A stretch of DNA of 64,000 nt from Streptomyces sp. MUM 2J. GTDB lineage: Bacteria > Actinomycetota > Actinomycetes > Streptomycetales > Streptomycetaceae. Position numbers and translations under genes: made by a program. The stretch is from contig NZ_JADWYM010000014.1 in NCBI RefSeq assembly GCF_022414535.1, positions 62,001 to 126,000 on the forward strand, written 5' to 3'. Shown piece by piece: positions 9,833 through 17,172 of the stretch. The notes under the pieces are model-generated. The model was given only the letters and a program-made list of their open reading frames with translations, made no database searches and was not told the DNA's origin. Within the stretch, counting starts at the first letter, position 1. Every line of letters starts with the position of its first letter.

Positions 9833-10906
9833 TCAGATGTCCAGGGGAAGTTGCTGGACGAGCAGCTTTCCGGCCATGGTCACGCCACCGTCCATCGCGA
9901 TGGCGAGGCCGTCGGCGTAGACGTGCGGGCCCGCGACGACCGGGCCGGAGTCGTCCTCGCCGTCCTCGGACCCGACCTCGCCCAGCAGGTACGGGATGGG
10001 GCTGTGGCCGTGCACGATGCGGGTGCCGCCGTAGGTGTCGAGCAGCGAGCGCACGGCGTCGGCGCCGCCCTCGTCCCGGAAGGAGAAACGCCTGGTGAAC
10101 TTGCGGAACAGGTCCCAGACCTCGTCGGCGTCGTTGCGGGTGAGGGCCTCGTGGACGGTGTCGTTGACCTCCTCGATCGAGGAGCCGTAGTCGAGGTACG
10201 CGGTGGTGTCCGAGTGGACCAGGAGGTGGTCCTCGACCTCGGTGAGTGCGTCGAGGCGGGCCATCCACTGCAGGTGGTGGTCCTGGAGCCGGTCCATGTC
10301 GCTCTTCTGGCCGCCGTTGAGCAGCCAGGCCGCCTGGAAGGTGGCGGTGCCCGCGCCGGAGTTGACGGGTGTGTCGCCGAACCGCTTGGCGCCCAGCAGC
10401 AGCAGCTCGTGGTTGCCCATGAGGGCCTTGCAGTAGCCGCCGGCGGCAGCGGCCTCGGCGGACAGCCGCATCACGAGGTCGATGACGCCGATGCCGTCGG
10501 GGCCGCGGTCGGTGAAGTCGCCGAGGAACCACAGCCGGGCGGCGCCCGCGCACCACTGACCTGAGGCGTCGATCAGTCCGCTCTCCTGCAGCGCGGCCAC
10601 CAGTTCGTCGAGGTATCCGTGTACGTCGCCGACGACGTACAGGGGACCGGGACCGGCGGCGGACTGCGGTGCCGGTGCGGCCGGCGCCGGCTCGACGGGC
10701 ACCTGGAGTGTGTCACCGCGGTTGATGACGGGCAGGTCGCGCTGGGTGGGGGTGTATCCCTCCGGGGTGTCGGCGGGGTCCCCGGCATCGTCGGGAGGGG
10801 TGCTGTGGGCATACGGACCGGTCTCGTGGACGTACGCGGGCACCCGAAAGTCGCGCAACGTCGCCGTCCGCTCCGTTTCGGGTCCCTGACCGGCCCCCTG
10901 AGTCAT
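9833..10906 (-). CDS. PPP-type metallophosphoesterase
   Basis: About 357 aa. It carries the signature blocks of PPP-family phosphatases in order: GDVHG, GDFTDRGPDG, GNHE, an HSDT segment and VHGHSPI, implying a two-metal site. Bacterial members dephosphorylate phosphoproteins or cleave dinucleoside polyphosphates, and the substrate cannot be told from sequence. The N-terminal ~110 residues before the catalytic domain are Pro-rich and include YTPTQRDLPVINRGDTLQVP. The ATG at 10906 is preceded by GGAGGGG at good spacing, so the longer upstream frame is rejected. It appears monocistronic. Confidence 0.82.
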   Translation of the reverse strand: MTQGAGQGPETERTATLRDFRVPAYVHETGPYAHSTPPDDAGDPADTPEGYTPTQRDLPVINRGDTLQVPVEPAPAAPAPQSAAGPGPLYVVGDVHGYLDELVAALQESGLIDASGQWCAGAARLWFLGDFTDRGPDGIGVIDLVMRLSAEAAAAGGYCKALMGNHELLLLGAKRFGDTPVNSGAGTATFQAAWLLNGGQKSDMDRLQDHHLQWMARLDALTEVEDHLLVHSDTTAYLDYGSSIEEVNDTVHEALTRNDADEVWDLFRKFTRRFSFRDEGGADAVRSLLDTYGGTRIVHGHSPIPYLLGEVGSEDGEDDSGPVVAGPHVYADGLAIAMDGGVTMAGKLLVQQLPLDI

Positions 10907-11336
10907 CGACCCCTCCACCATCGCGCCGCAGCTGCACCGCTTCGGACTGCCTGGTCGCAGCGGCCCGCGGTGTCGTGGGCCCATCATAGGAATGCGGATC
11001 GTGCCGTGTGATGACCCAGGGGTGGTGAATCGGAGCAAGACTCCAGTTCATCGCGGCTTTCGCCCCGTTTGGGAAGGGCTTTCCCCGCCGGTGAGGACGG
11101 GATGCCGCACCCGGGCCCGACACGACGGCCGCCGGAACCGGCCCGCGGCCCGGAAGGCCCGTCCGGACGGTGGCCGGATCAGGCCGGACGTCCCTGCCCG
11201 GGCCGGCCCCGGGCAGGGACGGTGACCGGAGTGTTCCGGCGGCGCCGTTCCGGGTCGTCCCGGCCCTGCCGCTCGGTCCACGCGGCCCGGCCGGGACCGT
11301 CTCCTGCCGTGCGCCCCGCCCCCTGGGGCAGCGGGC
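10907..11336. other. 430-base gap between metallophosphatase start and lacI-type gene end
   Basis: GC-rich non-coding stretch. Near 11190-11220 it holds a strong hairpin listed separately. The left 100 bases should hold the phosphatase promoter. I see no credible gene; the open frames here are shadows with biased Arg/Pro/Gly composition. Confidence 0.6.
11190..11220. terminator. Perfect 13-bp hairpin, likely terminator of the LacI-type gene
   Basis: Positions 11190-11202 and 11208-11220 are perfect inverted copies around a 5-base loop (CCGGC). They lie about 120 bases beyond the stop of the leftward LacI-family gene. Confidence 0.6.
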
Positions 11337-12449
11337 CTACCCCTTCTCGGGGGTACGGGGCGGGCTGACCGTCGTGCGGGGCGGGCGGCGCTGGGACGAG
11401 GTGCGGATGATCAGCTCCGTCGGTATCACCTGCTCGACCGGCTGGTCCGACTCCAGGCCCTCGATGGCGTCGATGAGCAGTTGGACCACGGCCGTGCCGA
11501 TGCGCCGCGGCTTCAGCGACAGCGTCGTGATGGGCGGCTCGGTGTTGGCGTACACGGCGGACTCGCTGCAGCAGACCAGCAGCAGGTCCTCGGGCACGCG
11601 CAGTCCGTAGCGGCGGGCGGCGGAGAGCAGGTCGGTGCCGTTGGGGTCGAACAGGCCGTAGACGGCGTCGGGCCGGTCGGGCCGGGCGAGCAGTCGGTCG
11701 GCGGCGACGGCGCCCGCGCAGGGGTCGTGCGCCGGGTAGGCCTCGTACACCGGGTCCTGGCCGACGCGCTCGCACCAGCGCAGGTAGGCGGTGGTCGACA
11801 AGTGGGTGTAGGTGTCCGTCGTGGTCCCGGTCAGCAGGCCGATGCGGCGGGCGCCGGCATCGGCCAGGTGGTCGAGGATGCCGAGGACGGCTGCCTCGTG
11901 GTCGTTGTCGACCCAGGCGGTGACCGGGAGCGCGCCGGCGGGGCGTCCGTCGGAGACGACCGGCAGACCTTGGCGGACCAGTTCGCTGACGACCGGGTCG
12001 TGGTCGGAGGGGTCGATGACGACGGTGCCGTCGAGTGCGACGTTCGACCACACATCGTGACGGGAGGTGGCGGGCAGGATCACGAGGGCGTAGCCGCGGG
12101 CGAGCGCGGCCGAGGTGGCGGCACGTGCCATTTCGGCGAAGTACGCGAATTCGGTGAAGGTGAAAGGTTCATCCCCGTATGTCGTCACGGTCAGTCCGAT
12201 GAGGCCCGACTTGCCGGTACGGAGGGTGCGGGCGGCGGCCGAGGGACGGTAGCCCAGCCGGTCGGCGACCTCGCGGACGTGGCGTCGGGTGGCGTCGGGG
12301 AGCCGGCCCTTGCCGTTCAGGGCATCGGAGACTGTTGTGATGGAGACTCCGGCGGCGGCGGCCACGTCCCTGATGCCCGCTCTGCCCGGCCGGCTGCCTC
12401 GGCGTGAGGTTTCCGCCCGGCTCACCTGGTGCTTCCCTGCTGCTGTCAT
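11337..12449 (-). CDS. LacI/GalR-family transcriptional regulator
   Basis: A 370-aa DNA-binding regulator. The N-terminal LacI helix-turn-helix is at about residues 26-80 (IRDVAAAAGVSITTVSDALN, then the hinge YRPSAAARTLR), followed by a periplasmic-binding-like sensor domain (GLTVTTYGDEPFTF, VIDPSDHDPVVSELV, FDPNGTDLL). A basic N-terminal extension of about 25 residues precedes the HTH. The start at 12449 faces a 429-base gap shared head-to-head with hisC, so it may control itself or hisC. No sugar operon is adjacent, so its ligand is unknown. Confidence 0.9.
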   Translation of the reverse strand: MTAAGKHQVSRAETSRRGSRPGRAGIRDVAAAAGVSITTVSDALNGKGRLPDATRRHVREVADRLGYRPSAAARTLRTGKSGLIGLTVTTYGDEPFTFTEFAYFAEMARAATSAALARGYALVILPATSRHDVWSNVALDGTVVIDPSDHDPVVSELVRQGLPVVSDGRPAGALPVTAWVDNDHEAAVLGILDHLADAGARRIGLLTGTTTDTYTHLSTTAYLRWCERVGQDPVYEAYPAHDPCAGAVAADRLLARPDRPDAVYGLFDPNGTDLLSAARRYGLRVPEDLLLVCCSESAVYANTEPPITTLSLKPRRIGTAVVQLLIDAIEGLESDQPVEQVIPTELIIRTSSQRRPPRTTVSPPRTPEKG

Positions 12450-12878
12450 GGCGAGCCGATAGTAGGGCTCATGCGGTGGGGTAGGGCGGACGCATATGCA
12501 CTCGCCGACAGGTACGTTTCTGCAAGGTTATGGTCCGTCAGAACCCTTTGAAATAAAGGTAGTTAACCCTTCCTGGGTGCGGACATGTCCTCTTGACGCG
12601 CATGAGCCTGCCAAGTCTGCGATGTTGCGAAGAGGTCTCAACTCACCTGCACGAGGGATGCGCGCCACGGCGTGAGCTACCGGCGCATAGATATATGTGT
12701 GGCGCGCCCCCCGATGGGCACGCCCTCGTACGCGTTCATGCGGTGATGCTCGTGATGTACATGAGGTGAGAGGGGTTTGCCTCGCACCTGTTCGCAGGCG
12801 GGCCGAATCCTCATAAGGTAAGCAGTATTGGATGCCGGCGGCAGTGACGGGTCGCCGGGGGTCGCTAGGAGGACTGCG
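12450..12878. other. Divergent regulatory region between LacI-type gene and hisC
   Basis: A 429-base non-coding region that is less GC-rich than the genes. It contains TTTGAAATAAAG (around 12547), a 9-bp inverted repeat with an AT-rich spacer (12660-12707, separate entry), GATGTACATGAGG (around 12755) and ATCCTCATAAGGTAAG (around 12809) that could hold a -10 element for hisC. No open frame looks like a real gene. It is longer than needed for two promoters. Confidence 0.55.
12660..12707. repeat. Inverted repeat GCGCGCCAC / GTGGCGCGC with AT-rich spacer
   Basis: Perfect 9-bp arms at 12660-12668 and 12699-12707 enclose 30 bases that include ATAGATATATG, unusually AT-rich for this genome. It lies in the divergent LacI-hisC region. 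It could be a regulator-binding site or a transcript hairpin; no known consensus is matched. Confidence 0.55.
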
Positions 12879-13958
12879 GTGAGTGAGACGAGCCCGAAGC
12901 TGCGCGCCGAGCTGGCGGGGATCCCCACCTACAAGCCGGGCAAACCGGCCGCGGCCGGCGGCCCGGTGGCATACAAGCTGTCCTCGAACGAGAACCCCTA
13001 TCCGCCACTGCCCGGGGTGATGGAGAGCGTGACGGCGGCGGCCTCGTCGTTCAACCGCTACCCCGACATGGGGTGCACGGGGCTGATGAACGAGCTGTCG
13101 GAACGCTTCGGCGTGCCGCTCTCCCACCTGTCCACCGGCACCGGCTCGGTCGGTGTCGCCCAACAGCTGATCCAGGCAACGTCCGGCCCCGGCGACGAGG
13201 TCATGTACGCCTGGCGGTCGTTCGAGGCATACCCGATCATCACGCAGATCAGCGGTGCGCGGTCGGTGCAGGTGCCGTTGACGAGCGGAGACGTGCACGA
13301 CCTGGAGGCGATGGCGGACGCCATCACCGACCGGACGCGGCTGATCTTCGTCTGCAACCCCAACAACCCCACCGGCACCGTGGTGAAGCGGGCGGAGCTG
13401 GAGCGCTTCCTCAACCGGGTGCCCGGCGATGTACTGGTCGTGCTGGACGAGGCGTACCGCGAGTTCATCCGGGACCCCGAGGTGCCCGACGGCGTGGAGC
13501 TGTACCGGGACCGGCCGAACGTCTGCGTGCTGCGTACGTTCTCCAAGGCGTACGGTTTGGCGGGCCTGCGGGTCGGCTTCGCCATCGCCCATGAGCCGGT
13601 GGCGGCGGCGCTGCGCAAGACGGCGGTGCCCTTCGGCGTGAGCCAGCTGGCGCAGGAGGCGGCGGTCGCCTCGCTGCGCGCGGAGGACGAGCTGCTCGGG
13701 CGGGTCGGCTCCCTGGTGTGCGAGCGCACGCGCGTGGTCGACGCCCTGCGCGCGCAGGGCTGGACCGTGCCTGACACACAGGCCAACTTCGTGTGGCTGC
13801 GGCTGGGAGAGGCCACGGTTCCCTTCGCTCAGACGTGTGAGCAGGCCGGGGTCGTCGTCCGGCCGTTCGCCGGCGAGGGCGTGCGCGTGACGGTCGGGGA
13901 GTGCGAGGCGAACGACATCTTCCTCAAGGCTGCGGAGGGCTTCCGCAAGCAGATGTAG
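12879..13958 (+). CDS. hisC: Histidinol-phosphate aminotransferase
   Basis: A 359-aa class I/II PLP aminotransferase that converts histidinol phosphate and 2-oxoglutarate to imidazole-acetol phosphate and glutamate, or acts on a related aromatic substrate. Motifs are [14 protein letters not shown] near the N-terminus, NPNNPTGT near 165, LDEAYREF near 189 and the PLP lysine in [15 protein letters not shown] (K223). The GTG at 12879 has AGGAGG six bases upstream, so the longer ATG frame at 12828 is rejected. It is isolated from other his genes; Streptomyces genomes usually carry a second hisC-like gene here. The in vivo substrate could be an aromatic amino acid instead. Confidence 0.85.
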   Translation: MSETSPKLRAELAGIPTYKPGKPAAAGGPVAYKLSSNENPYPPLPGVMESVTAAASSFNRYPDMGCTGLMNELSERFGVPLSHLSTGTGSVGVAQQLIQATSGPGDEVMYAWRSFEAYPIITQISGARSVQVPLTSGDVHDLEAMADAITDRTRLIFVCNPNNPTGTVVKRAELERFLNRVPGDVLVVLDEAYREFIRDPEVPDGVELYRDRPNVCVLRTFSKAYGLAGLRVGFAIAHEPVAAALRKTAVPFGVSQLAQEAAVASLRAEDELLGRVGSLVCERTRVVDALRAQGWTVPDTQANFVWLRLGEATVPFAQTCEQAGVVVRPFAGEGVRVTVGECEANDIFLKAAEGFRKQM

Positions 13959-13981
13959 CGCGGTCCTCACCGGCCGCTGGC

Positions 13982-14014
13982 GACGGGCTCCACTCCTCGG
14001 GGGTGGGGCCCGTC
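13982..14014 (+). terminator. hisC terminator hairpin
   Basis: Arms 13982-13993 and 14003-14014 form a 12-bp stem with one G-T pair and a 9-base loop, starting 24 bases after the hisC stop. Confidence 0.6.
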
Positions 14015-14464
14015 CGTCGTGTACGGGTCCACACGTACGGGGACGCCGTCGCGCACCGGCACCGAGGTGCGGGGCCTCCATCCAGTGTGCCGAGGACGTT
14101 GCAAGGGCCTGTGGGGCAGCATCCGTCGCCCCGTGAGCCCGACGCGGGCCCGTAGGGGGCCCGAGGGCGTCGCAGTTTGTCCCAAAGGCCACCCTGTTCG
14201 GTGCCACGACGTGCCAGGCGTTCGTTTCACGTGAAACGAAGACGCCGGTGTCGACGTAGATCTCCTCGCGCCGGGTGCAGGCGGTGGGTGTCAGCGGCGG
14301 TGTCTTGGCCAGGTCCGGGCGGTCGGCTGTCGTCGAGCGGTGCGGTGAGGTGCCGCGCGGGCCCGGAAGATCCGCATGCAGAAGTTGAAGCTTCTGCCAA
14401 GAGGTCGACCGGGTAGTCAAGGGGGACCCCTGGAGACCGTCGAAAATCAGTCGGCCATAATAGG
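14015..14464. other. Intergenic stretch between hisC terminator and cydA promoter
   Basis: About 450 bases with the perfect parS and no credible gene. The long leftward frame through this stretch also runs antisense through hisC, which marks it as a shadow. The bases just before 14465 (GGCCATAATAGG) may contain the -10 element of the cydA promoter. Confidence 0.55.
14221..14240. promoter_or_regulatory. Perfect parS site
   Basis: GTTTCACGTGAAAC at 14224-14237 is the exact parS core. Flanking bases extend the palindrome to 20 bp (14221-14240). It lies in the non-coding stretch between hisC and cydA, away from either promoter. Confidence 0.92.
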
Positions 14465-14490
14465 CTTGTGAATGTGAACGCGTTCACAAG
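14465..14490. promoter_or_regulatory. Rex operator (ROP) of the cyd genes
   Basis: TGTGAACGCGTTCACA (14473-14488) is a perfect 16-bp palindrome identical to the Rex operator consensus. Rex is the redox sensor that binds when NAD+ is high and releases when NADH accumulates. A second, wider pair, CTTGTGAA (14465-14472) and TTCACAAG (14483-14490), is nested over it. The site is about 85 bases before the cydA start and next to a possible -10 element, so it should repress cyd transcription when oxygen is sufficient. Confidence 0.93.
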
Positions 14491-14571
14491 CGTGTCCCGC
14501 TGCTCCCGCCATGTGTGTGACATACGGGGCAAACTGCCGCTGTACCGCGGCGATGTAAGGAGGCTGACAAC

Positions 14572-16080
14572 GTGGACCTGGCTTTGGCGCCGGAGACACT
14601 GGCACGCTGGCAGTTCGGCATCACCACCGTCTACCACTTCCTCTTCGTCCCCCTGACGATCTCCCTGGCCGCCCTCACGGCCGGATTGCAGACCGCCTGG
14701 GTGCGCACGGAGAAGGAGAAGTACCTCAGGGCCACCAAGTTCTGGGGCAAGCTTTTCTTGATCAATATCGCAATGGGTGTCGTCACCGGCATCGTGCAGG
14801 AGTTCCAGTTCGGCATGAACTGGTCGGACTACTCCCGCTTCGTCGGTGACATCTTCGGGGCTCCGCTCGCCTTCGAAGCCCTTATCGCCTTCTTCTTCGA
14901 GTCCACCTTCATCGGCCTGTGGATCTTCGGTTGGGACAAGCTGCCCAAGAAGATCCACCTGGCCTGTATCTGGATGGTCTCGGTCGGCACGATCCTGTCG
15001 GCCTACTTCATCCTCGCGGCCAACTCCTGGATGCAGCACCCGGTCGGCTACCGGATCAACGAGGAGAAGGGGCGCGCCGAACTCACCGACTTCTGGGCCG
15101 TCCTCACCCAGAACACCGCCCTCAGTCAGGTGTTCCACACCCTCACCGCGGCCTTCCTGACCGGCGGCGCCTTCATGGTCGGCATCGCCGCCTACCACCT
15201 GGCCCGCAAGAAGCACGTCAGCGCGATGAAGACCTCGCTGCGGCTGGGGCTGATCACCGTCATCGTCGCCGGCCTGCTGACCGCGGTCAGCGGTGACGTC
15301 CTCGGCAAGGTCATGTTCAAGCAGCAGCCGATGAAGATGGCCGCCGCCGAGGCGCTGTGGGACGGTCAGGACTCCGCCCCGTTCTCGATCTTCGCCTACG
15401 GTGACGTGGAGAAGGGCCACAACACCGTCGCCATAGAGATCCCCGGCCTGTTGTCCTTCCTCGCCAACGACGACTTCAGCTCGTACGTCCCCGGCATCAA
15501 CGACGTGAACAAGGCGGAACAGGAGAAGTTCGGCCCCGGCGACTACCGGCCCAACATCCCCGTGACGTTCTGGGGATTCCGCTGGATGATCGGTTTCGGC
15601 ATGGCCTCCTTCGCCATCGGTATCGCCGGGCTGTGGCTGACCCGCAAGAGGTTCATGCTGCCGCAGCACCTGCGCGTCGGCGAGGACGAGGTGCCGCACC
15701 TGGTGCTGTTCAAGAACAAGGCCCTCGGCCCGGAGCTCACCACCTGGTACTGGCGCATCGCCATCTGGACCCTGGCCTTCCCCCTGATCGCCAACTCCTG
15801 GGGCTGGATCTTCACCGAGATGGGCCGGCAGCCGTGGGTCGTCTACGGCGTGCTGCAGACCCGCAACGCGGTCTCACCCGGAGTCTCCCAGGGCGAGGTC
15901 CTCACCTCGATGATCGTCTTCACCGCGCTGTACGCCGCTCTCGCGGTCGTCGAGGTCAAGCTTCTGGTCAAGTACGTCAAGGCCGGTCCGCCCGAGCTGA
16001 CCGAATCCGACCTGAACCCGCCCACGAAGATCGGCGGCGACTCCCGTGACGCCGACAAGCCGATGGCCTTCTCGTACTAG
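14572..16080 (+). CDS. cydA: Cytochrome bd ubiquinol/menaquinol oxidase subunit I
   Basis: Haem-bearing subunit of the high-affinity terminal oxidase, which reduces oxygen with quinol electrons in the membrane. The 502-aa protein has the N-terminal ARWQFGITTVYHFLFVPLT with haem-ligand H22, the Q-loop region with GYRINEEKGRAEL and multiple helices. GTG 14572 has AAGGAGG eight bases before it. It is first in cydA-cydB-cydCD and lies behind a Rex operator, so it should be induced at low oxygen. Confidence 0.97.
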   Translation: MDLALAPETLARWQFGITTVYHFLFVPLTISLAALTAGLQTAWVRTEKEKYLRATKFWGKLFLINIAMGVVTGIVQEFQFGMNWSDYSRFVGDIFGAPLAFEALIAFFFESTFIGLWIFGWDKLPKKIHLACIWMVSVGTILSAYFILAANSWMQHPVGYRINEEKGRAELTDFWAVLTQNTALSQVFHTLTAAFLTGGAFMVGIAAYHLARKKHVSAMKTSLRLGLITVIVAGLLTAVSGDVLGKVMFKQQPMKMAAAEALWDGQDSAPFSIFAYGDVEKGHNTVAIEIPGLLSFLANDDFSSYVPGINDVNKAEQEKFGPGDYRPNIPVTFWGFRWMIGFGMASFAIGIAGLWLTRKRFMLPQHLRVGEDEVPHLVLFKNKALGPELTTWYWRIAIWTLAFPLIANSWGWIFTEMGRQPWVVYGVLQTRNAVSPGVSQGEVLTSMIVFTALYAALAVVEVKLLVKYVKAGPPELTESDLNPPTKIGGDSRDADKPMAFSY

Positions 16081-16100
16081 GCCGAGGGAGCTGCACAGTC

Positions 16101-17105
16101 ATGGAACTGCACGACGTCTGGTTCGTCCTGATCGCCGTCCTGTGGATCGGCTACTTCTTCCTGGAGGGGTTCGACTTCGGGGTCGGCATCCTCACCCGGC
16201 TGCTCGCCCGGGACCGTCCCGAGCGGCGTGTCCTGATCAACACCATCGGCCCGGTCTGGGACGGCAACGAGGTGTGGCTGCTCACCGCGGGCGGCGCGAC
16301 CTTCGCCGCCTTCCCCGAGTGGTACGCCACGCTCTTCTCCGGCTTCTACCTTCCACTGCTGATCATCCTGATCTGCCTGATCGTGCGTGGCGTCGCCTTC
16401 GAGTACCGGGCGAAGCGGCCGGAGGAGAACTGGCAGCGCAACTGGGAGACGGCGATCTTCTGGTCCTCGCTCCTCCCCGCCTTCCTGTGGGGCGTGGCCT
16501 TCGGCAACATCGTGCGGGGCGTGAAGATCGACCAGAACCTGGAGTACGTCGGGAACTTCTGGGACCTGCTCAACCCCTACGCGCTCCTCGGCGGACTGGT
16601 GACACTGACCCTGTTCACCTTCCACGGCGCGGTGTTCACGGCGCTCAAGACCGTCGGTGACATCCGGGAGCGGGCACGGCGGCTGGCGCTCAAGGTCGGC
16701 CTGGCCACCGCCGTGCTGGCGCTGCTGTTCCTGGTCTGGACCCAGATCGACAGCGGTGACGCCCAGAGCCTGGTCGCCCTCGTCGTGGCCGTCGTCGCCC
16801 TGGTCGCGGCGCTGGCAGCCAACCAGGCAGGCCGCGAGGGGTGGTCGTTCGCCCTCTCCGGCGTGACCATCGTGGCCGCTGTGGCCATGCTGTTCCTGAC
16901 GCTCTTCCCGAACGTCATGCCGTCGACGCTGAACGCGGACTGGAGTCTCACGGTGACCAACGCCTCGTCCAGCCCGTACACCCTGAAGATCATGACGTGG
17001 TGTGCAGGGATCGCCACGCCGATCGTCCTGCTCTACCAGGGCTGGACCTACTGGGTGTTCCGCAAGCGGATCGGCACCCAGCACATCGCCGAGGCCGCAC
17101 ACTGA
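16101..17105 (+). CDS. cydB: Cytochrome bd oxidase subunit II
   Basis: A 334-aa multi-pass membrane partner of CydA. The start MELHDVWFVLIAVLWIGYFF, the quinol-oxidase signature FLEGFDFGVGIL and the segment IGPVWDGNEVWLL are diagnostic. It starts 20 bases after cydA and is certainly co-transcribed. The C-terminus ends in a hydrophilic tail (RKRIGTQHIAEAAH). Confidence 0.97.
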   Translation: MELHDVWFVLIAVLWIGYFFLEGFDFGVGILTRLLARDRPERRVLINTIGPVWDGNEVWLLTAGGATFAAFPEWYATLFSGFYLPLLIILICLIVRGVAFEYRAKRPEENWQRNWETAIFWSSLLPAFLWGVAFGNIVRGVKIDQNLEYVGNFWDLLNPYALLGGLVTLTLFTFHGAVFTALKTVGDIRERARRLALKVGLATAVLALLFLVWTQIDSGDAQSLVALVVAVVALVAALAANQAGREGWSFALSGVTIVAAVAMLFLTLFPNVMPSTLNADWSLTVTNASSSPYTLKIMTWCAGIATPIVLLYQGWTYWVFRKRIGTQHIAEAAH

Positions 17106-17120
17106 GTCCGATCGGGGTGT

Positions 17121-17134
17121 GTTTCACATGAAAC
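17121..17134. promoter_or_regulatory. parS-like site in the cydB-cydCD gap
   Basis: GTTTCACATGAAAC, one mismatch from parS. It is 38 bases from the perfect parS at 17159 and makes a doublet within a 60-base gap inside an operon. Confidence 0.7.
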
Positions 17135-17158
17135 GCACCCCTCTGGACTGAAGGGCAC

Positions 17159-17172
17159 GTTTCACGTGAAAC
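17159..17172. promoter_or_regulatory. Perfect parS overlapping the cydCD start codon
   Basis: GTTTCACGTGAAAC exactly matches parS. The centre of the palindrome contains the GTG (17166-17168) that begins cydCD, so the ParB site encodes the first residues of the protein (M-K-P). Confidence 0.9.

Noticed and set aside
12528..14420. Leftward 630-aa frame through hisC and both flanking gaps
   Set aside because: It runs antisense to an unmistakable aminotransferase and shows no family motif.
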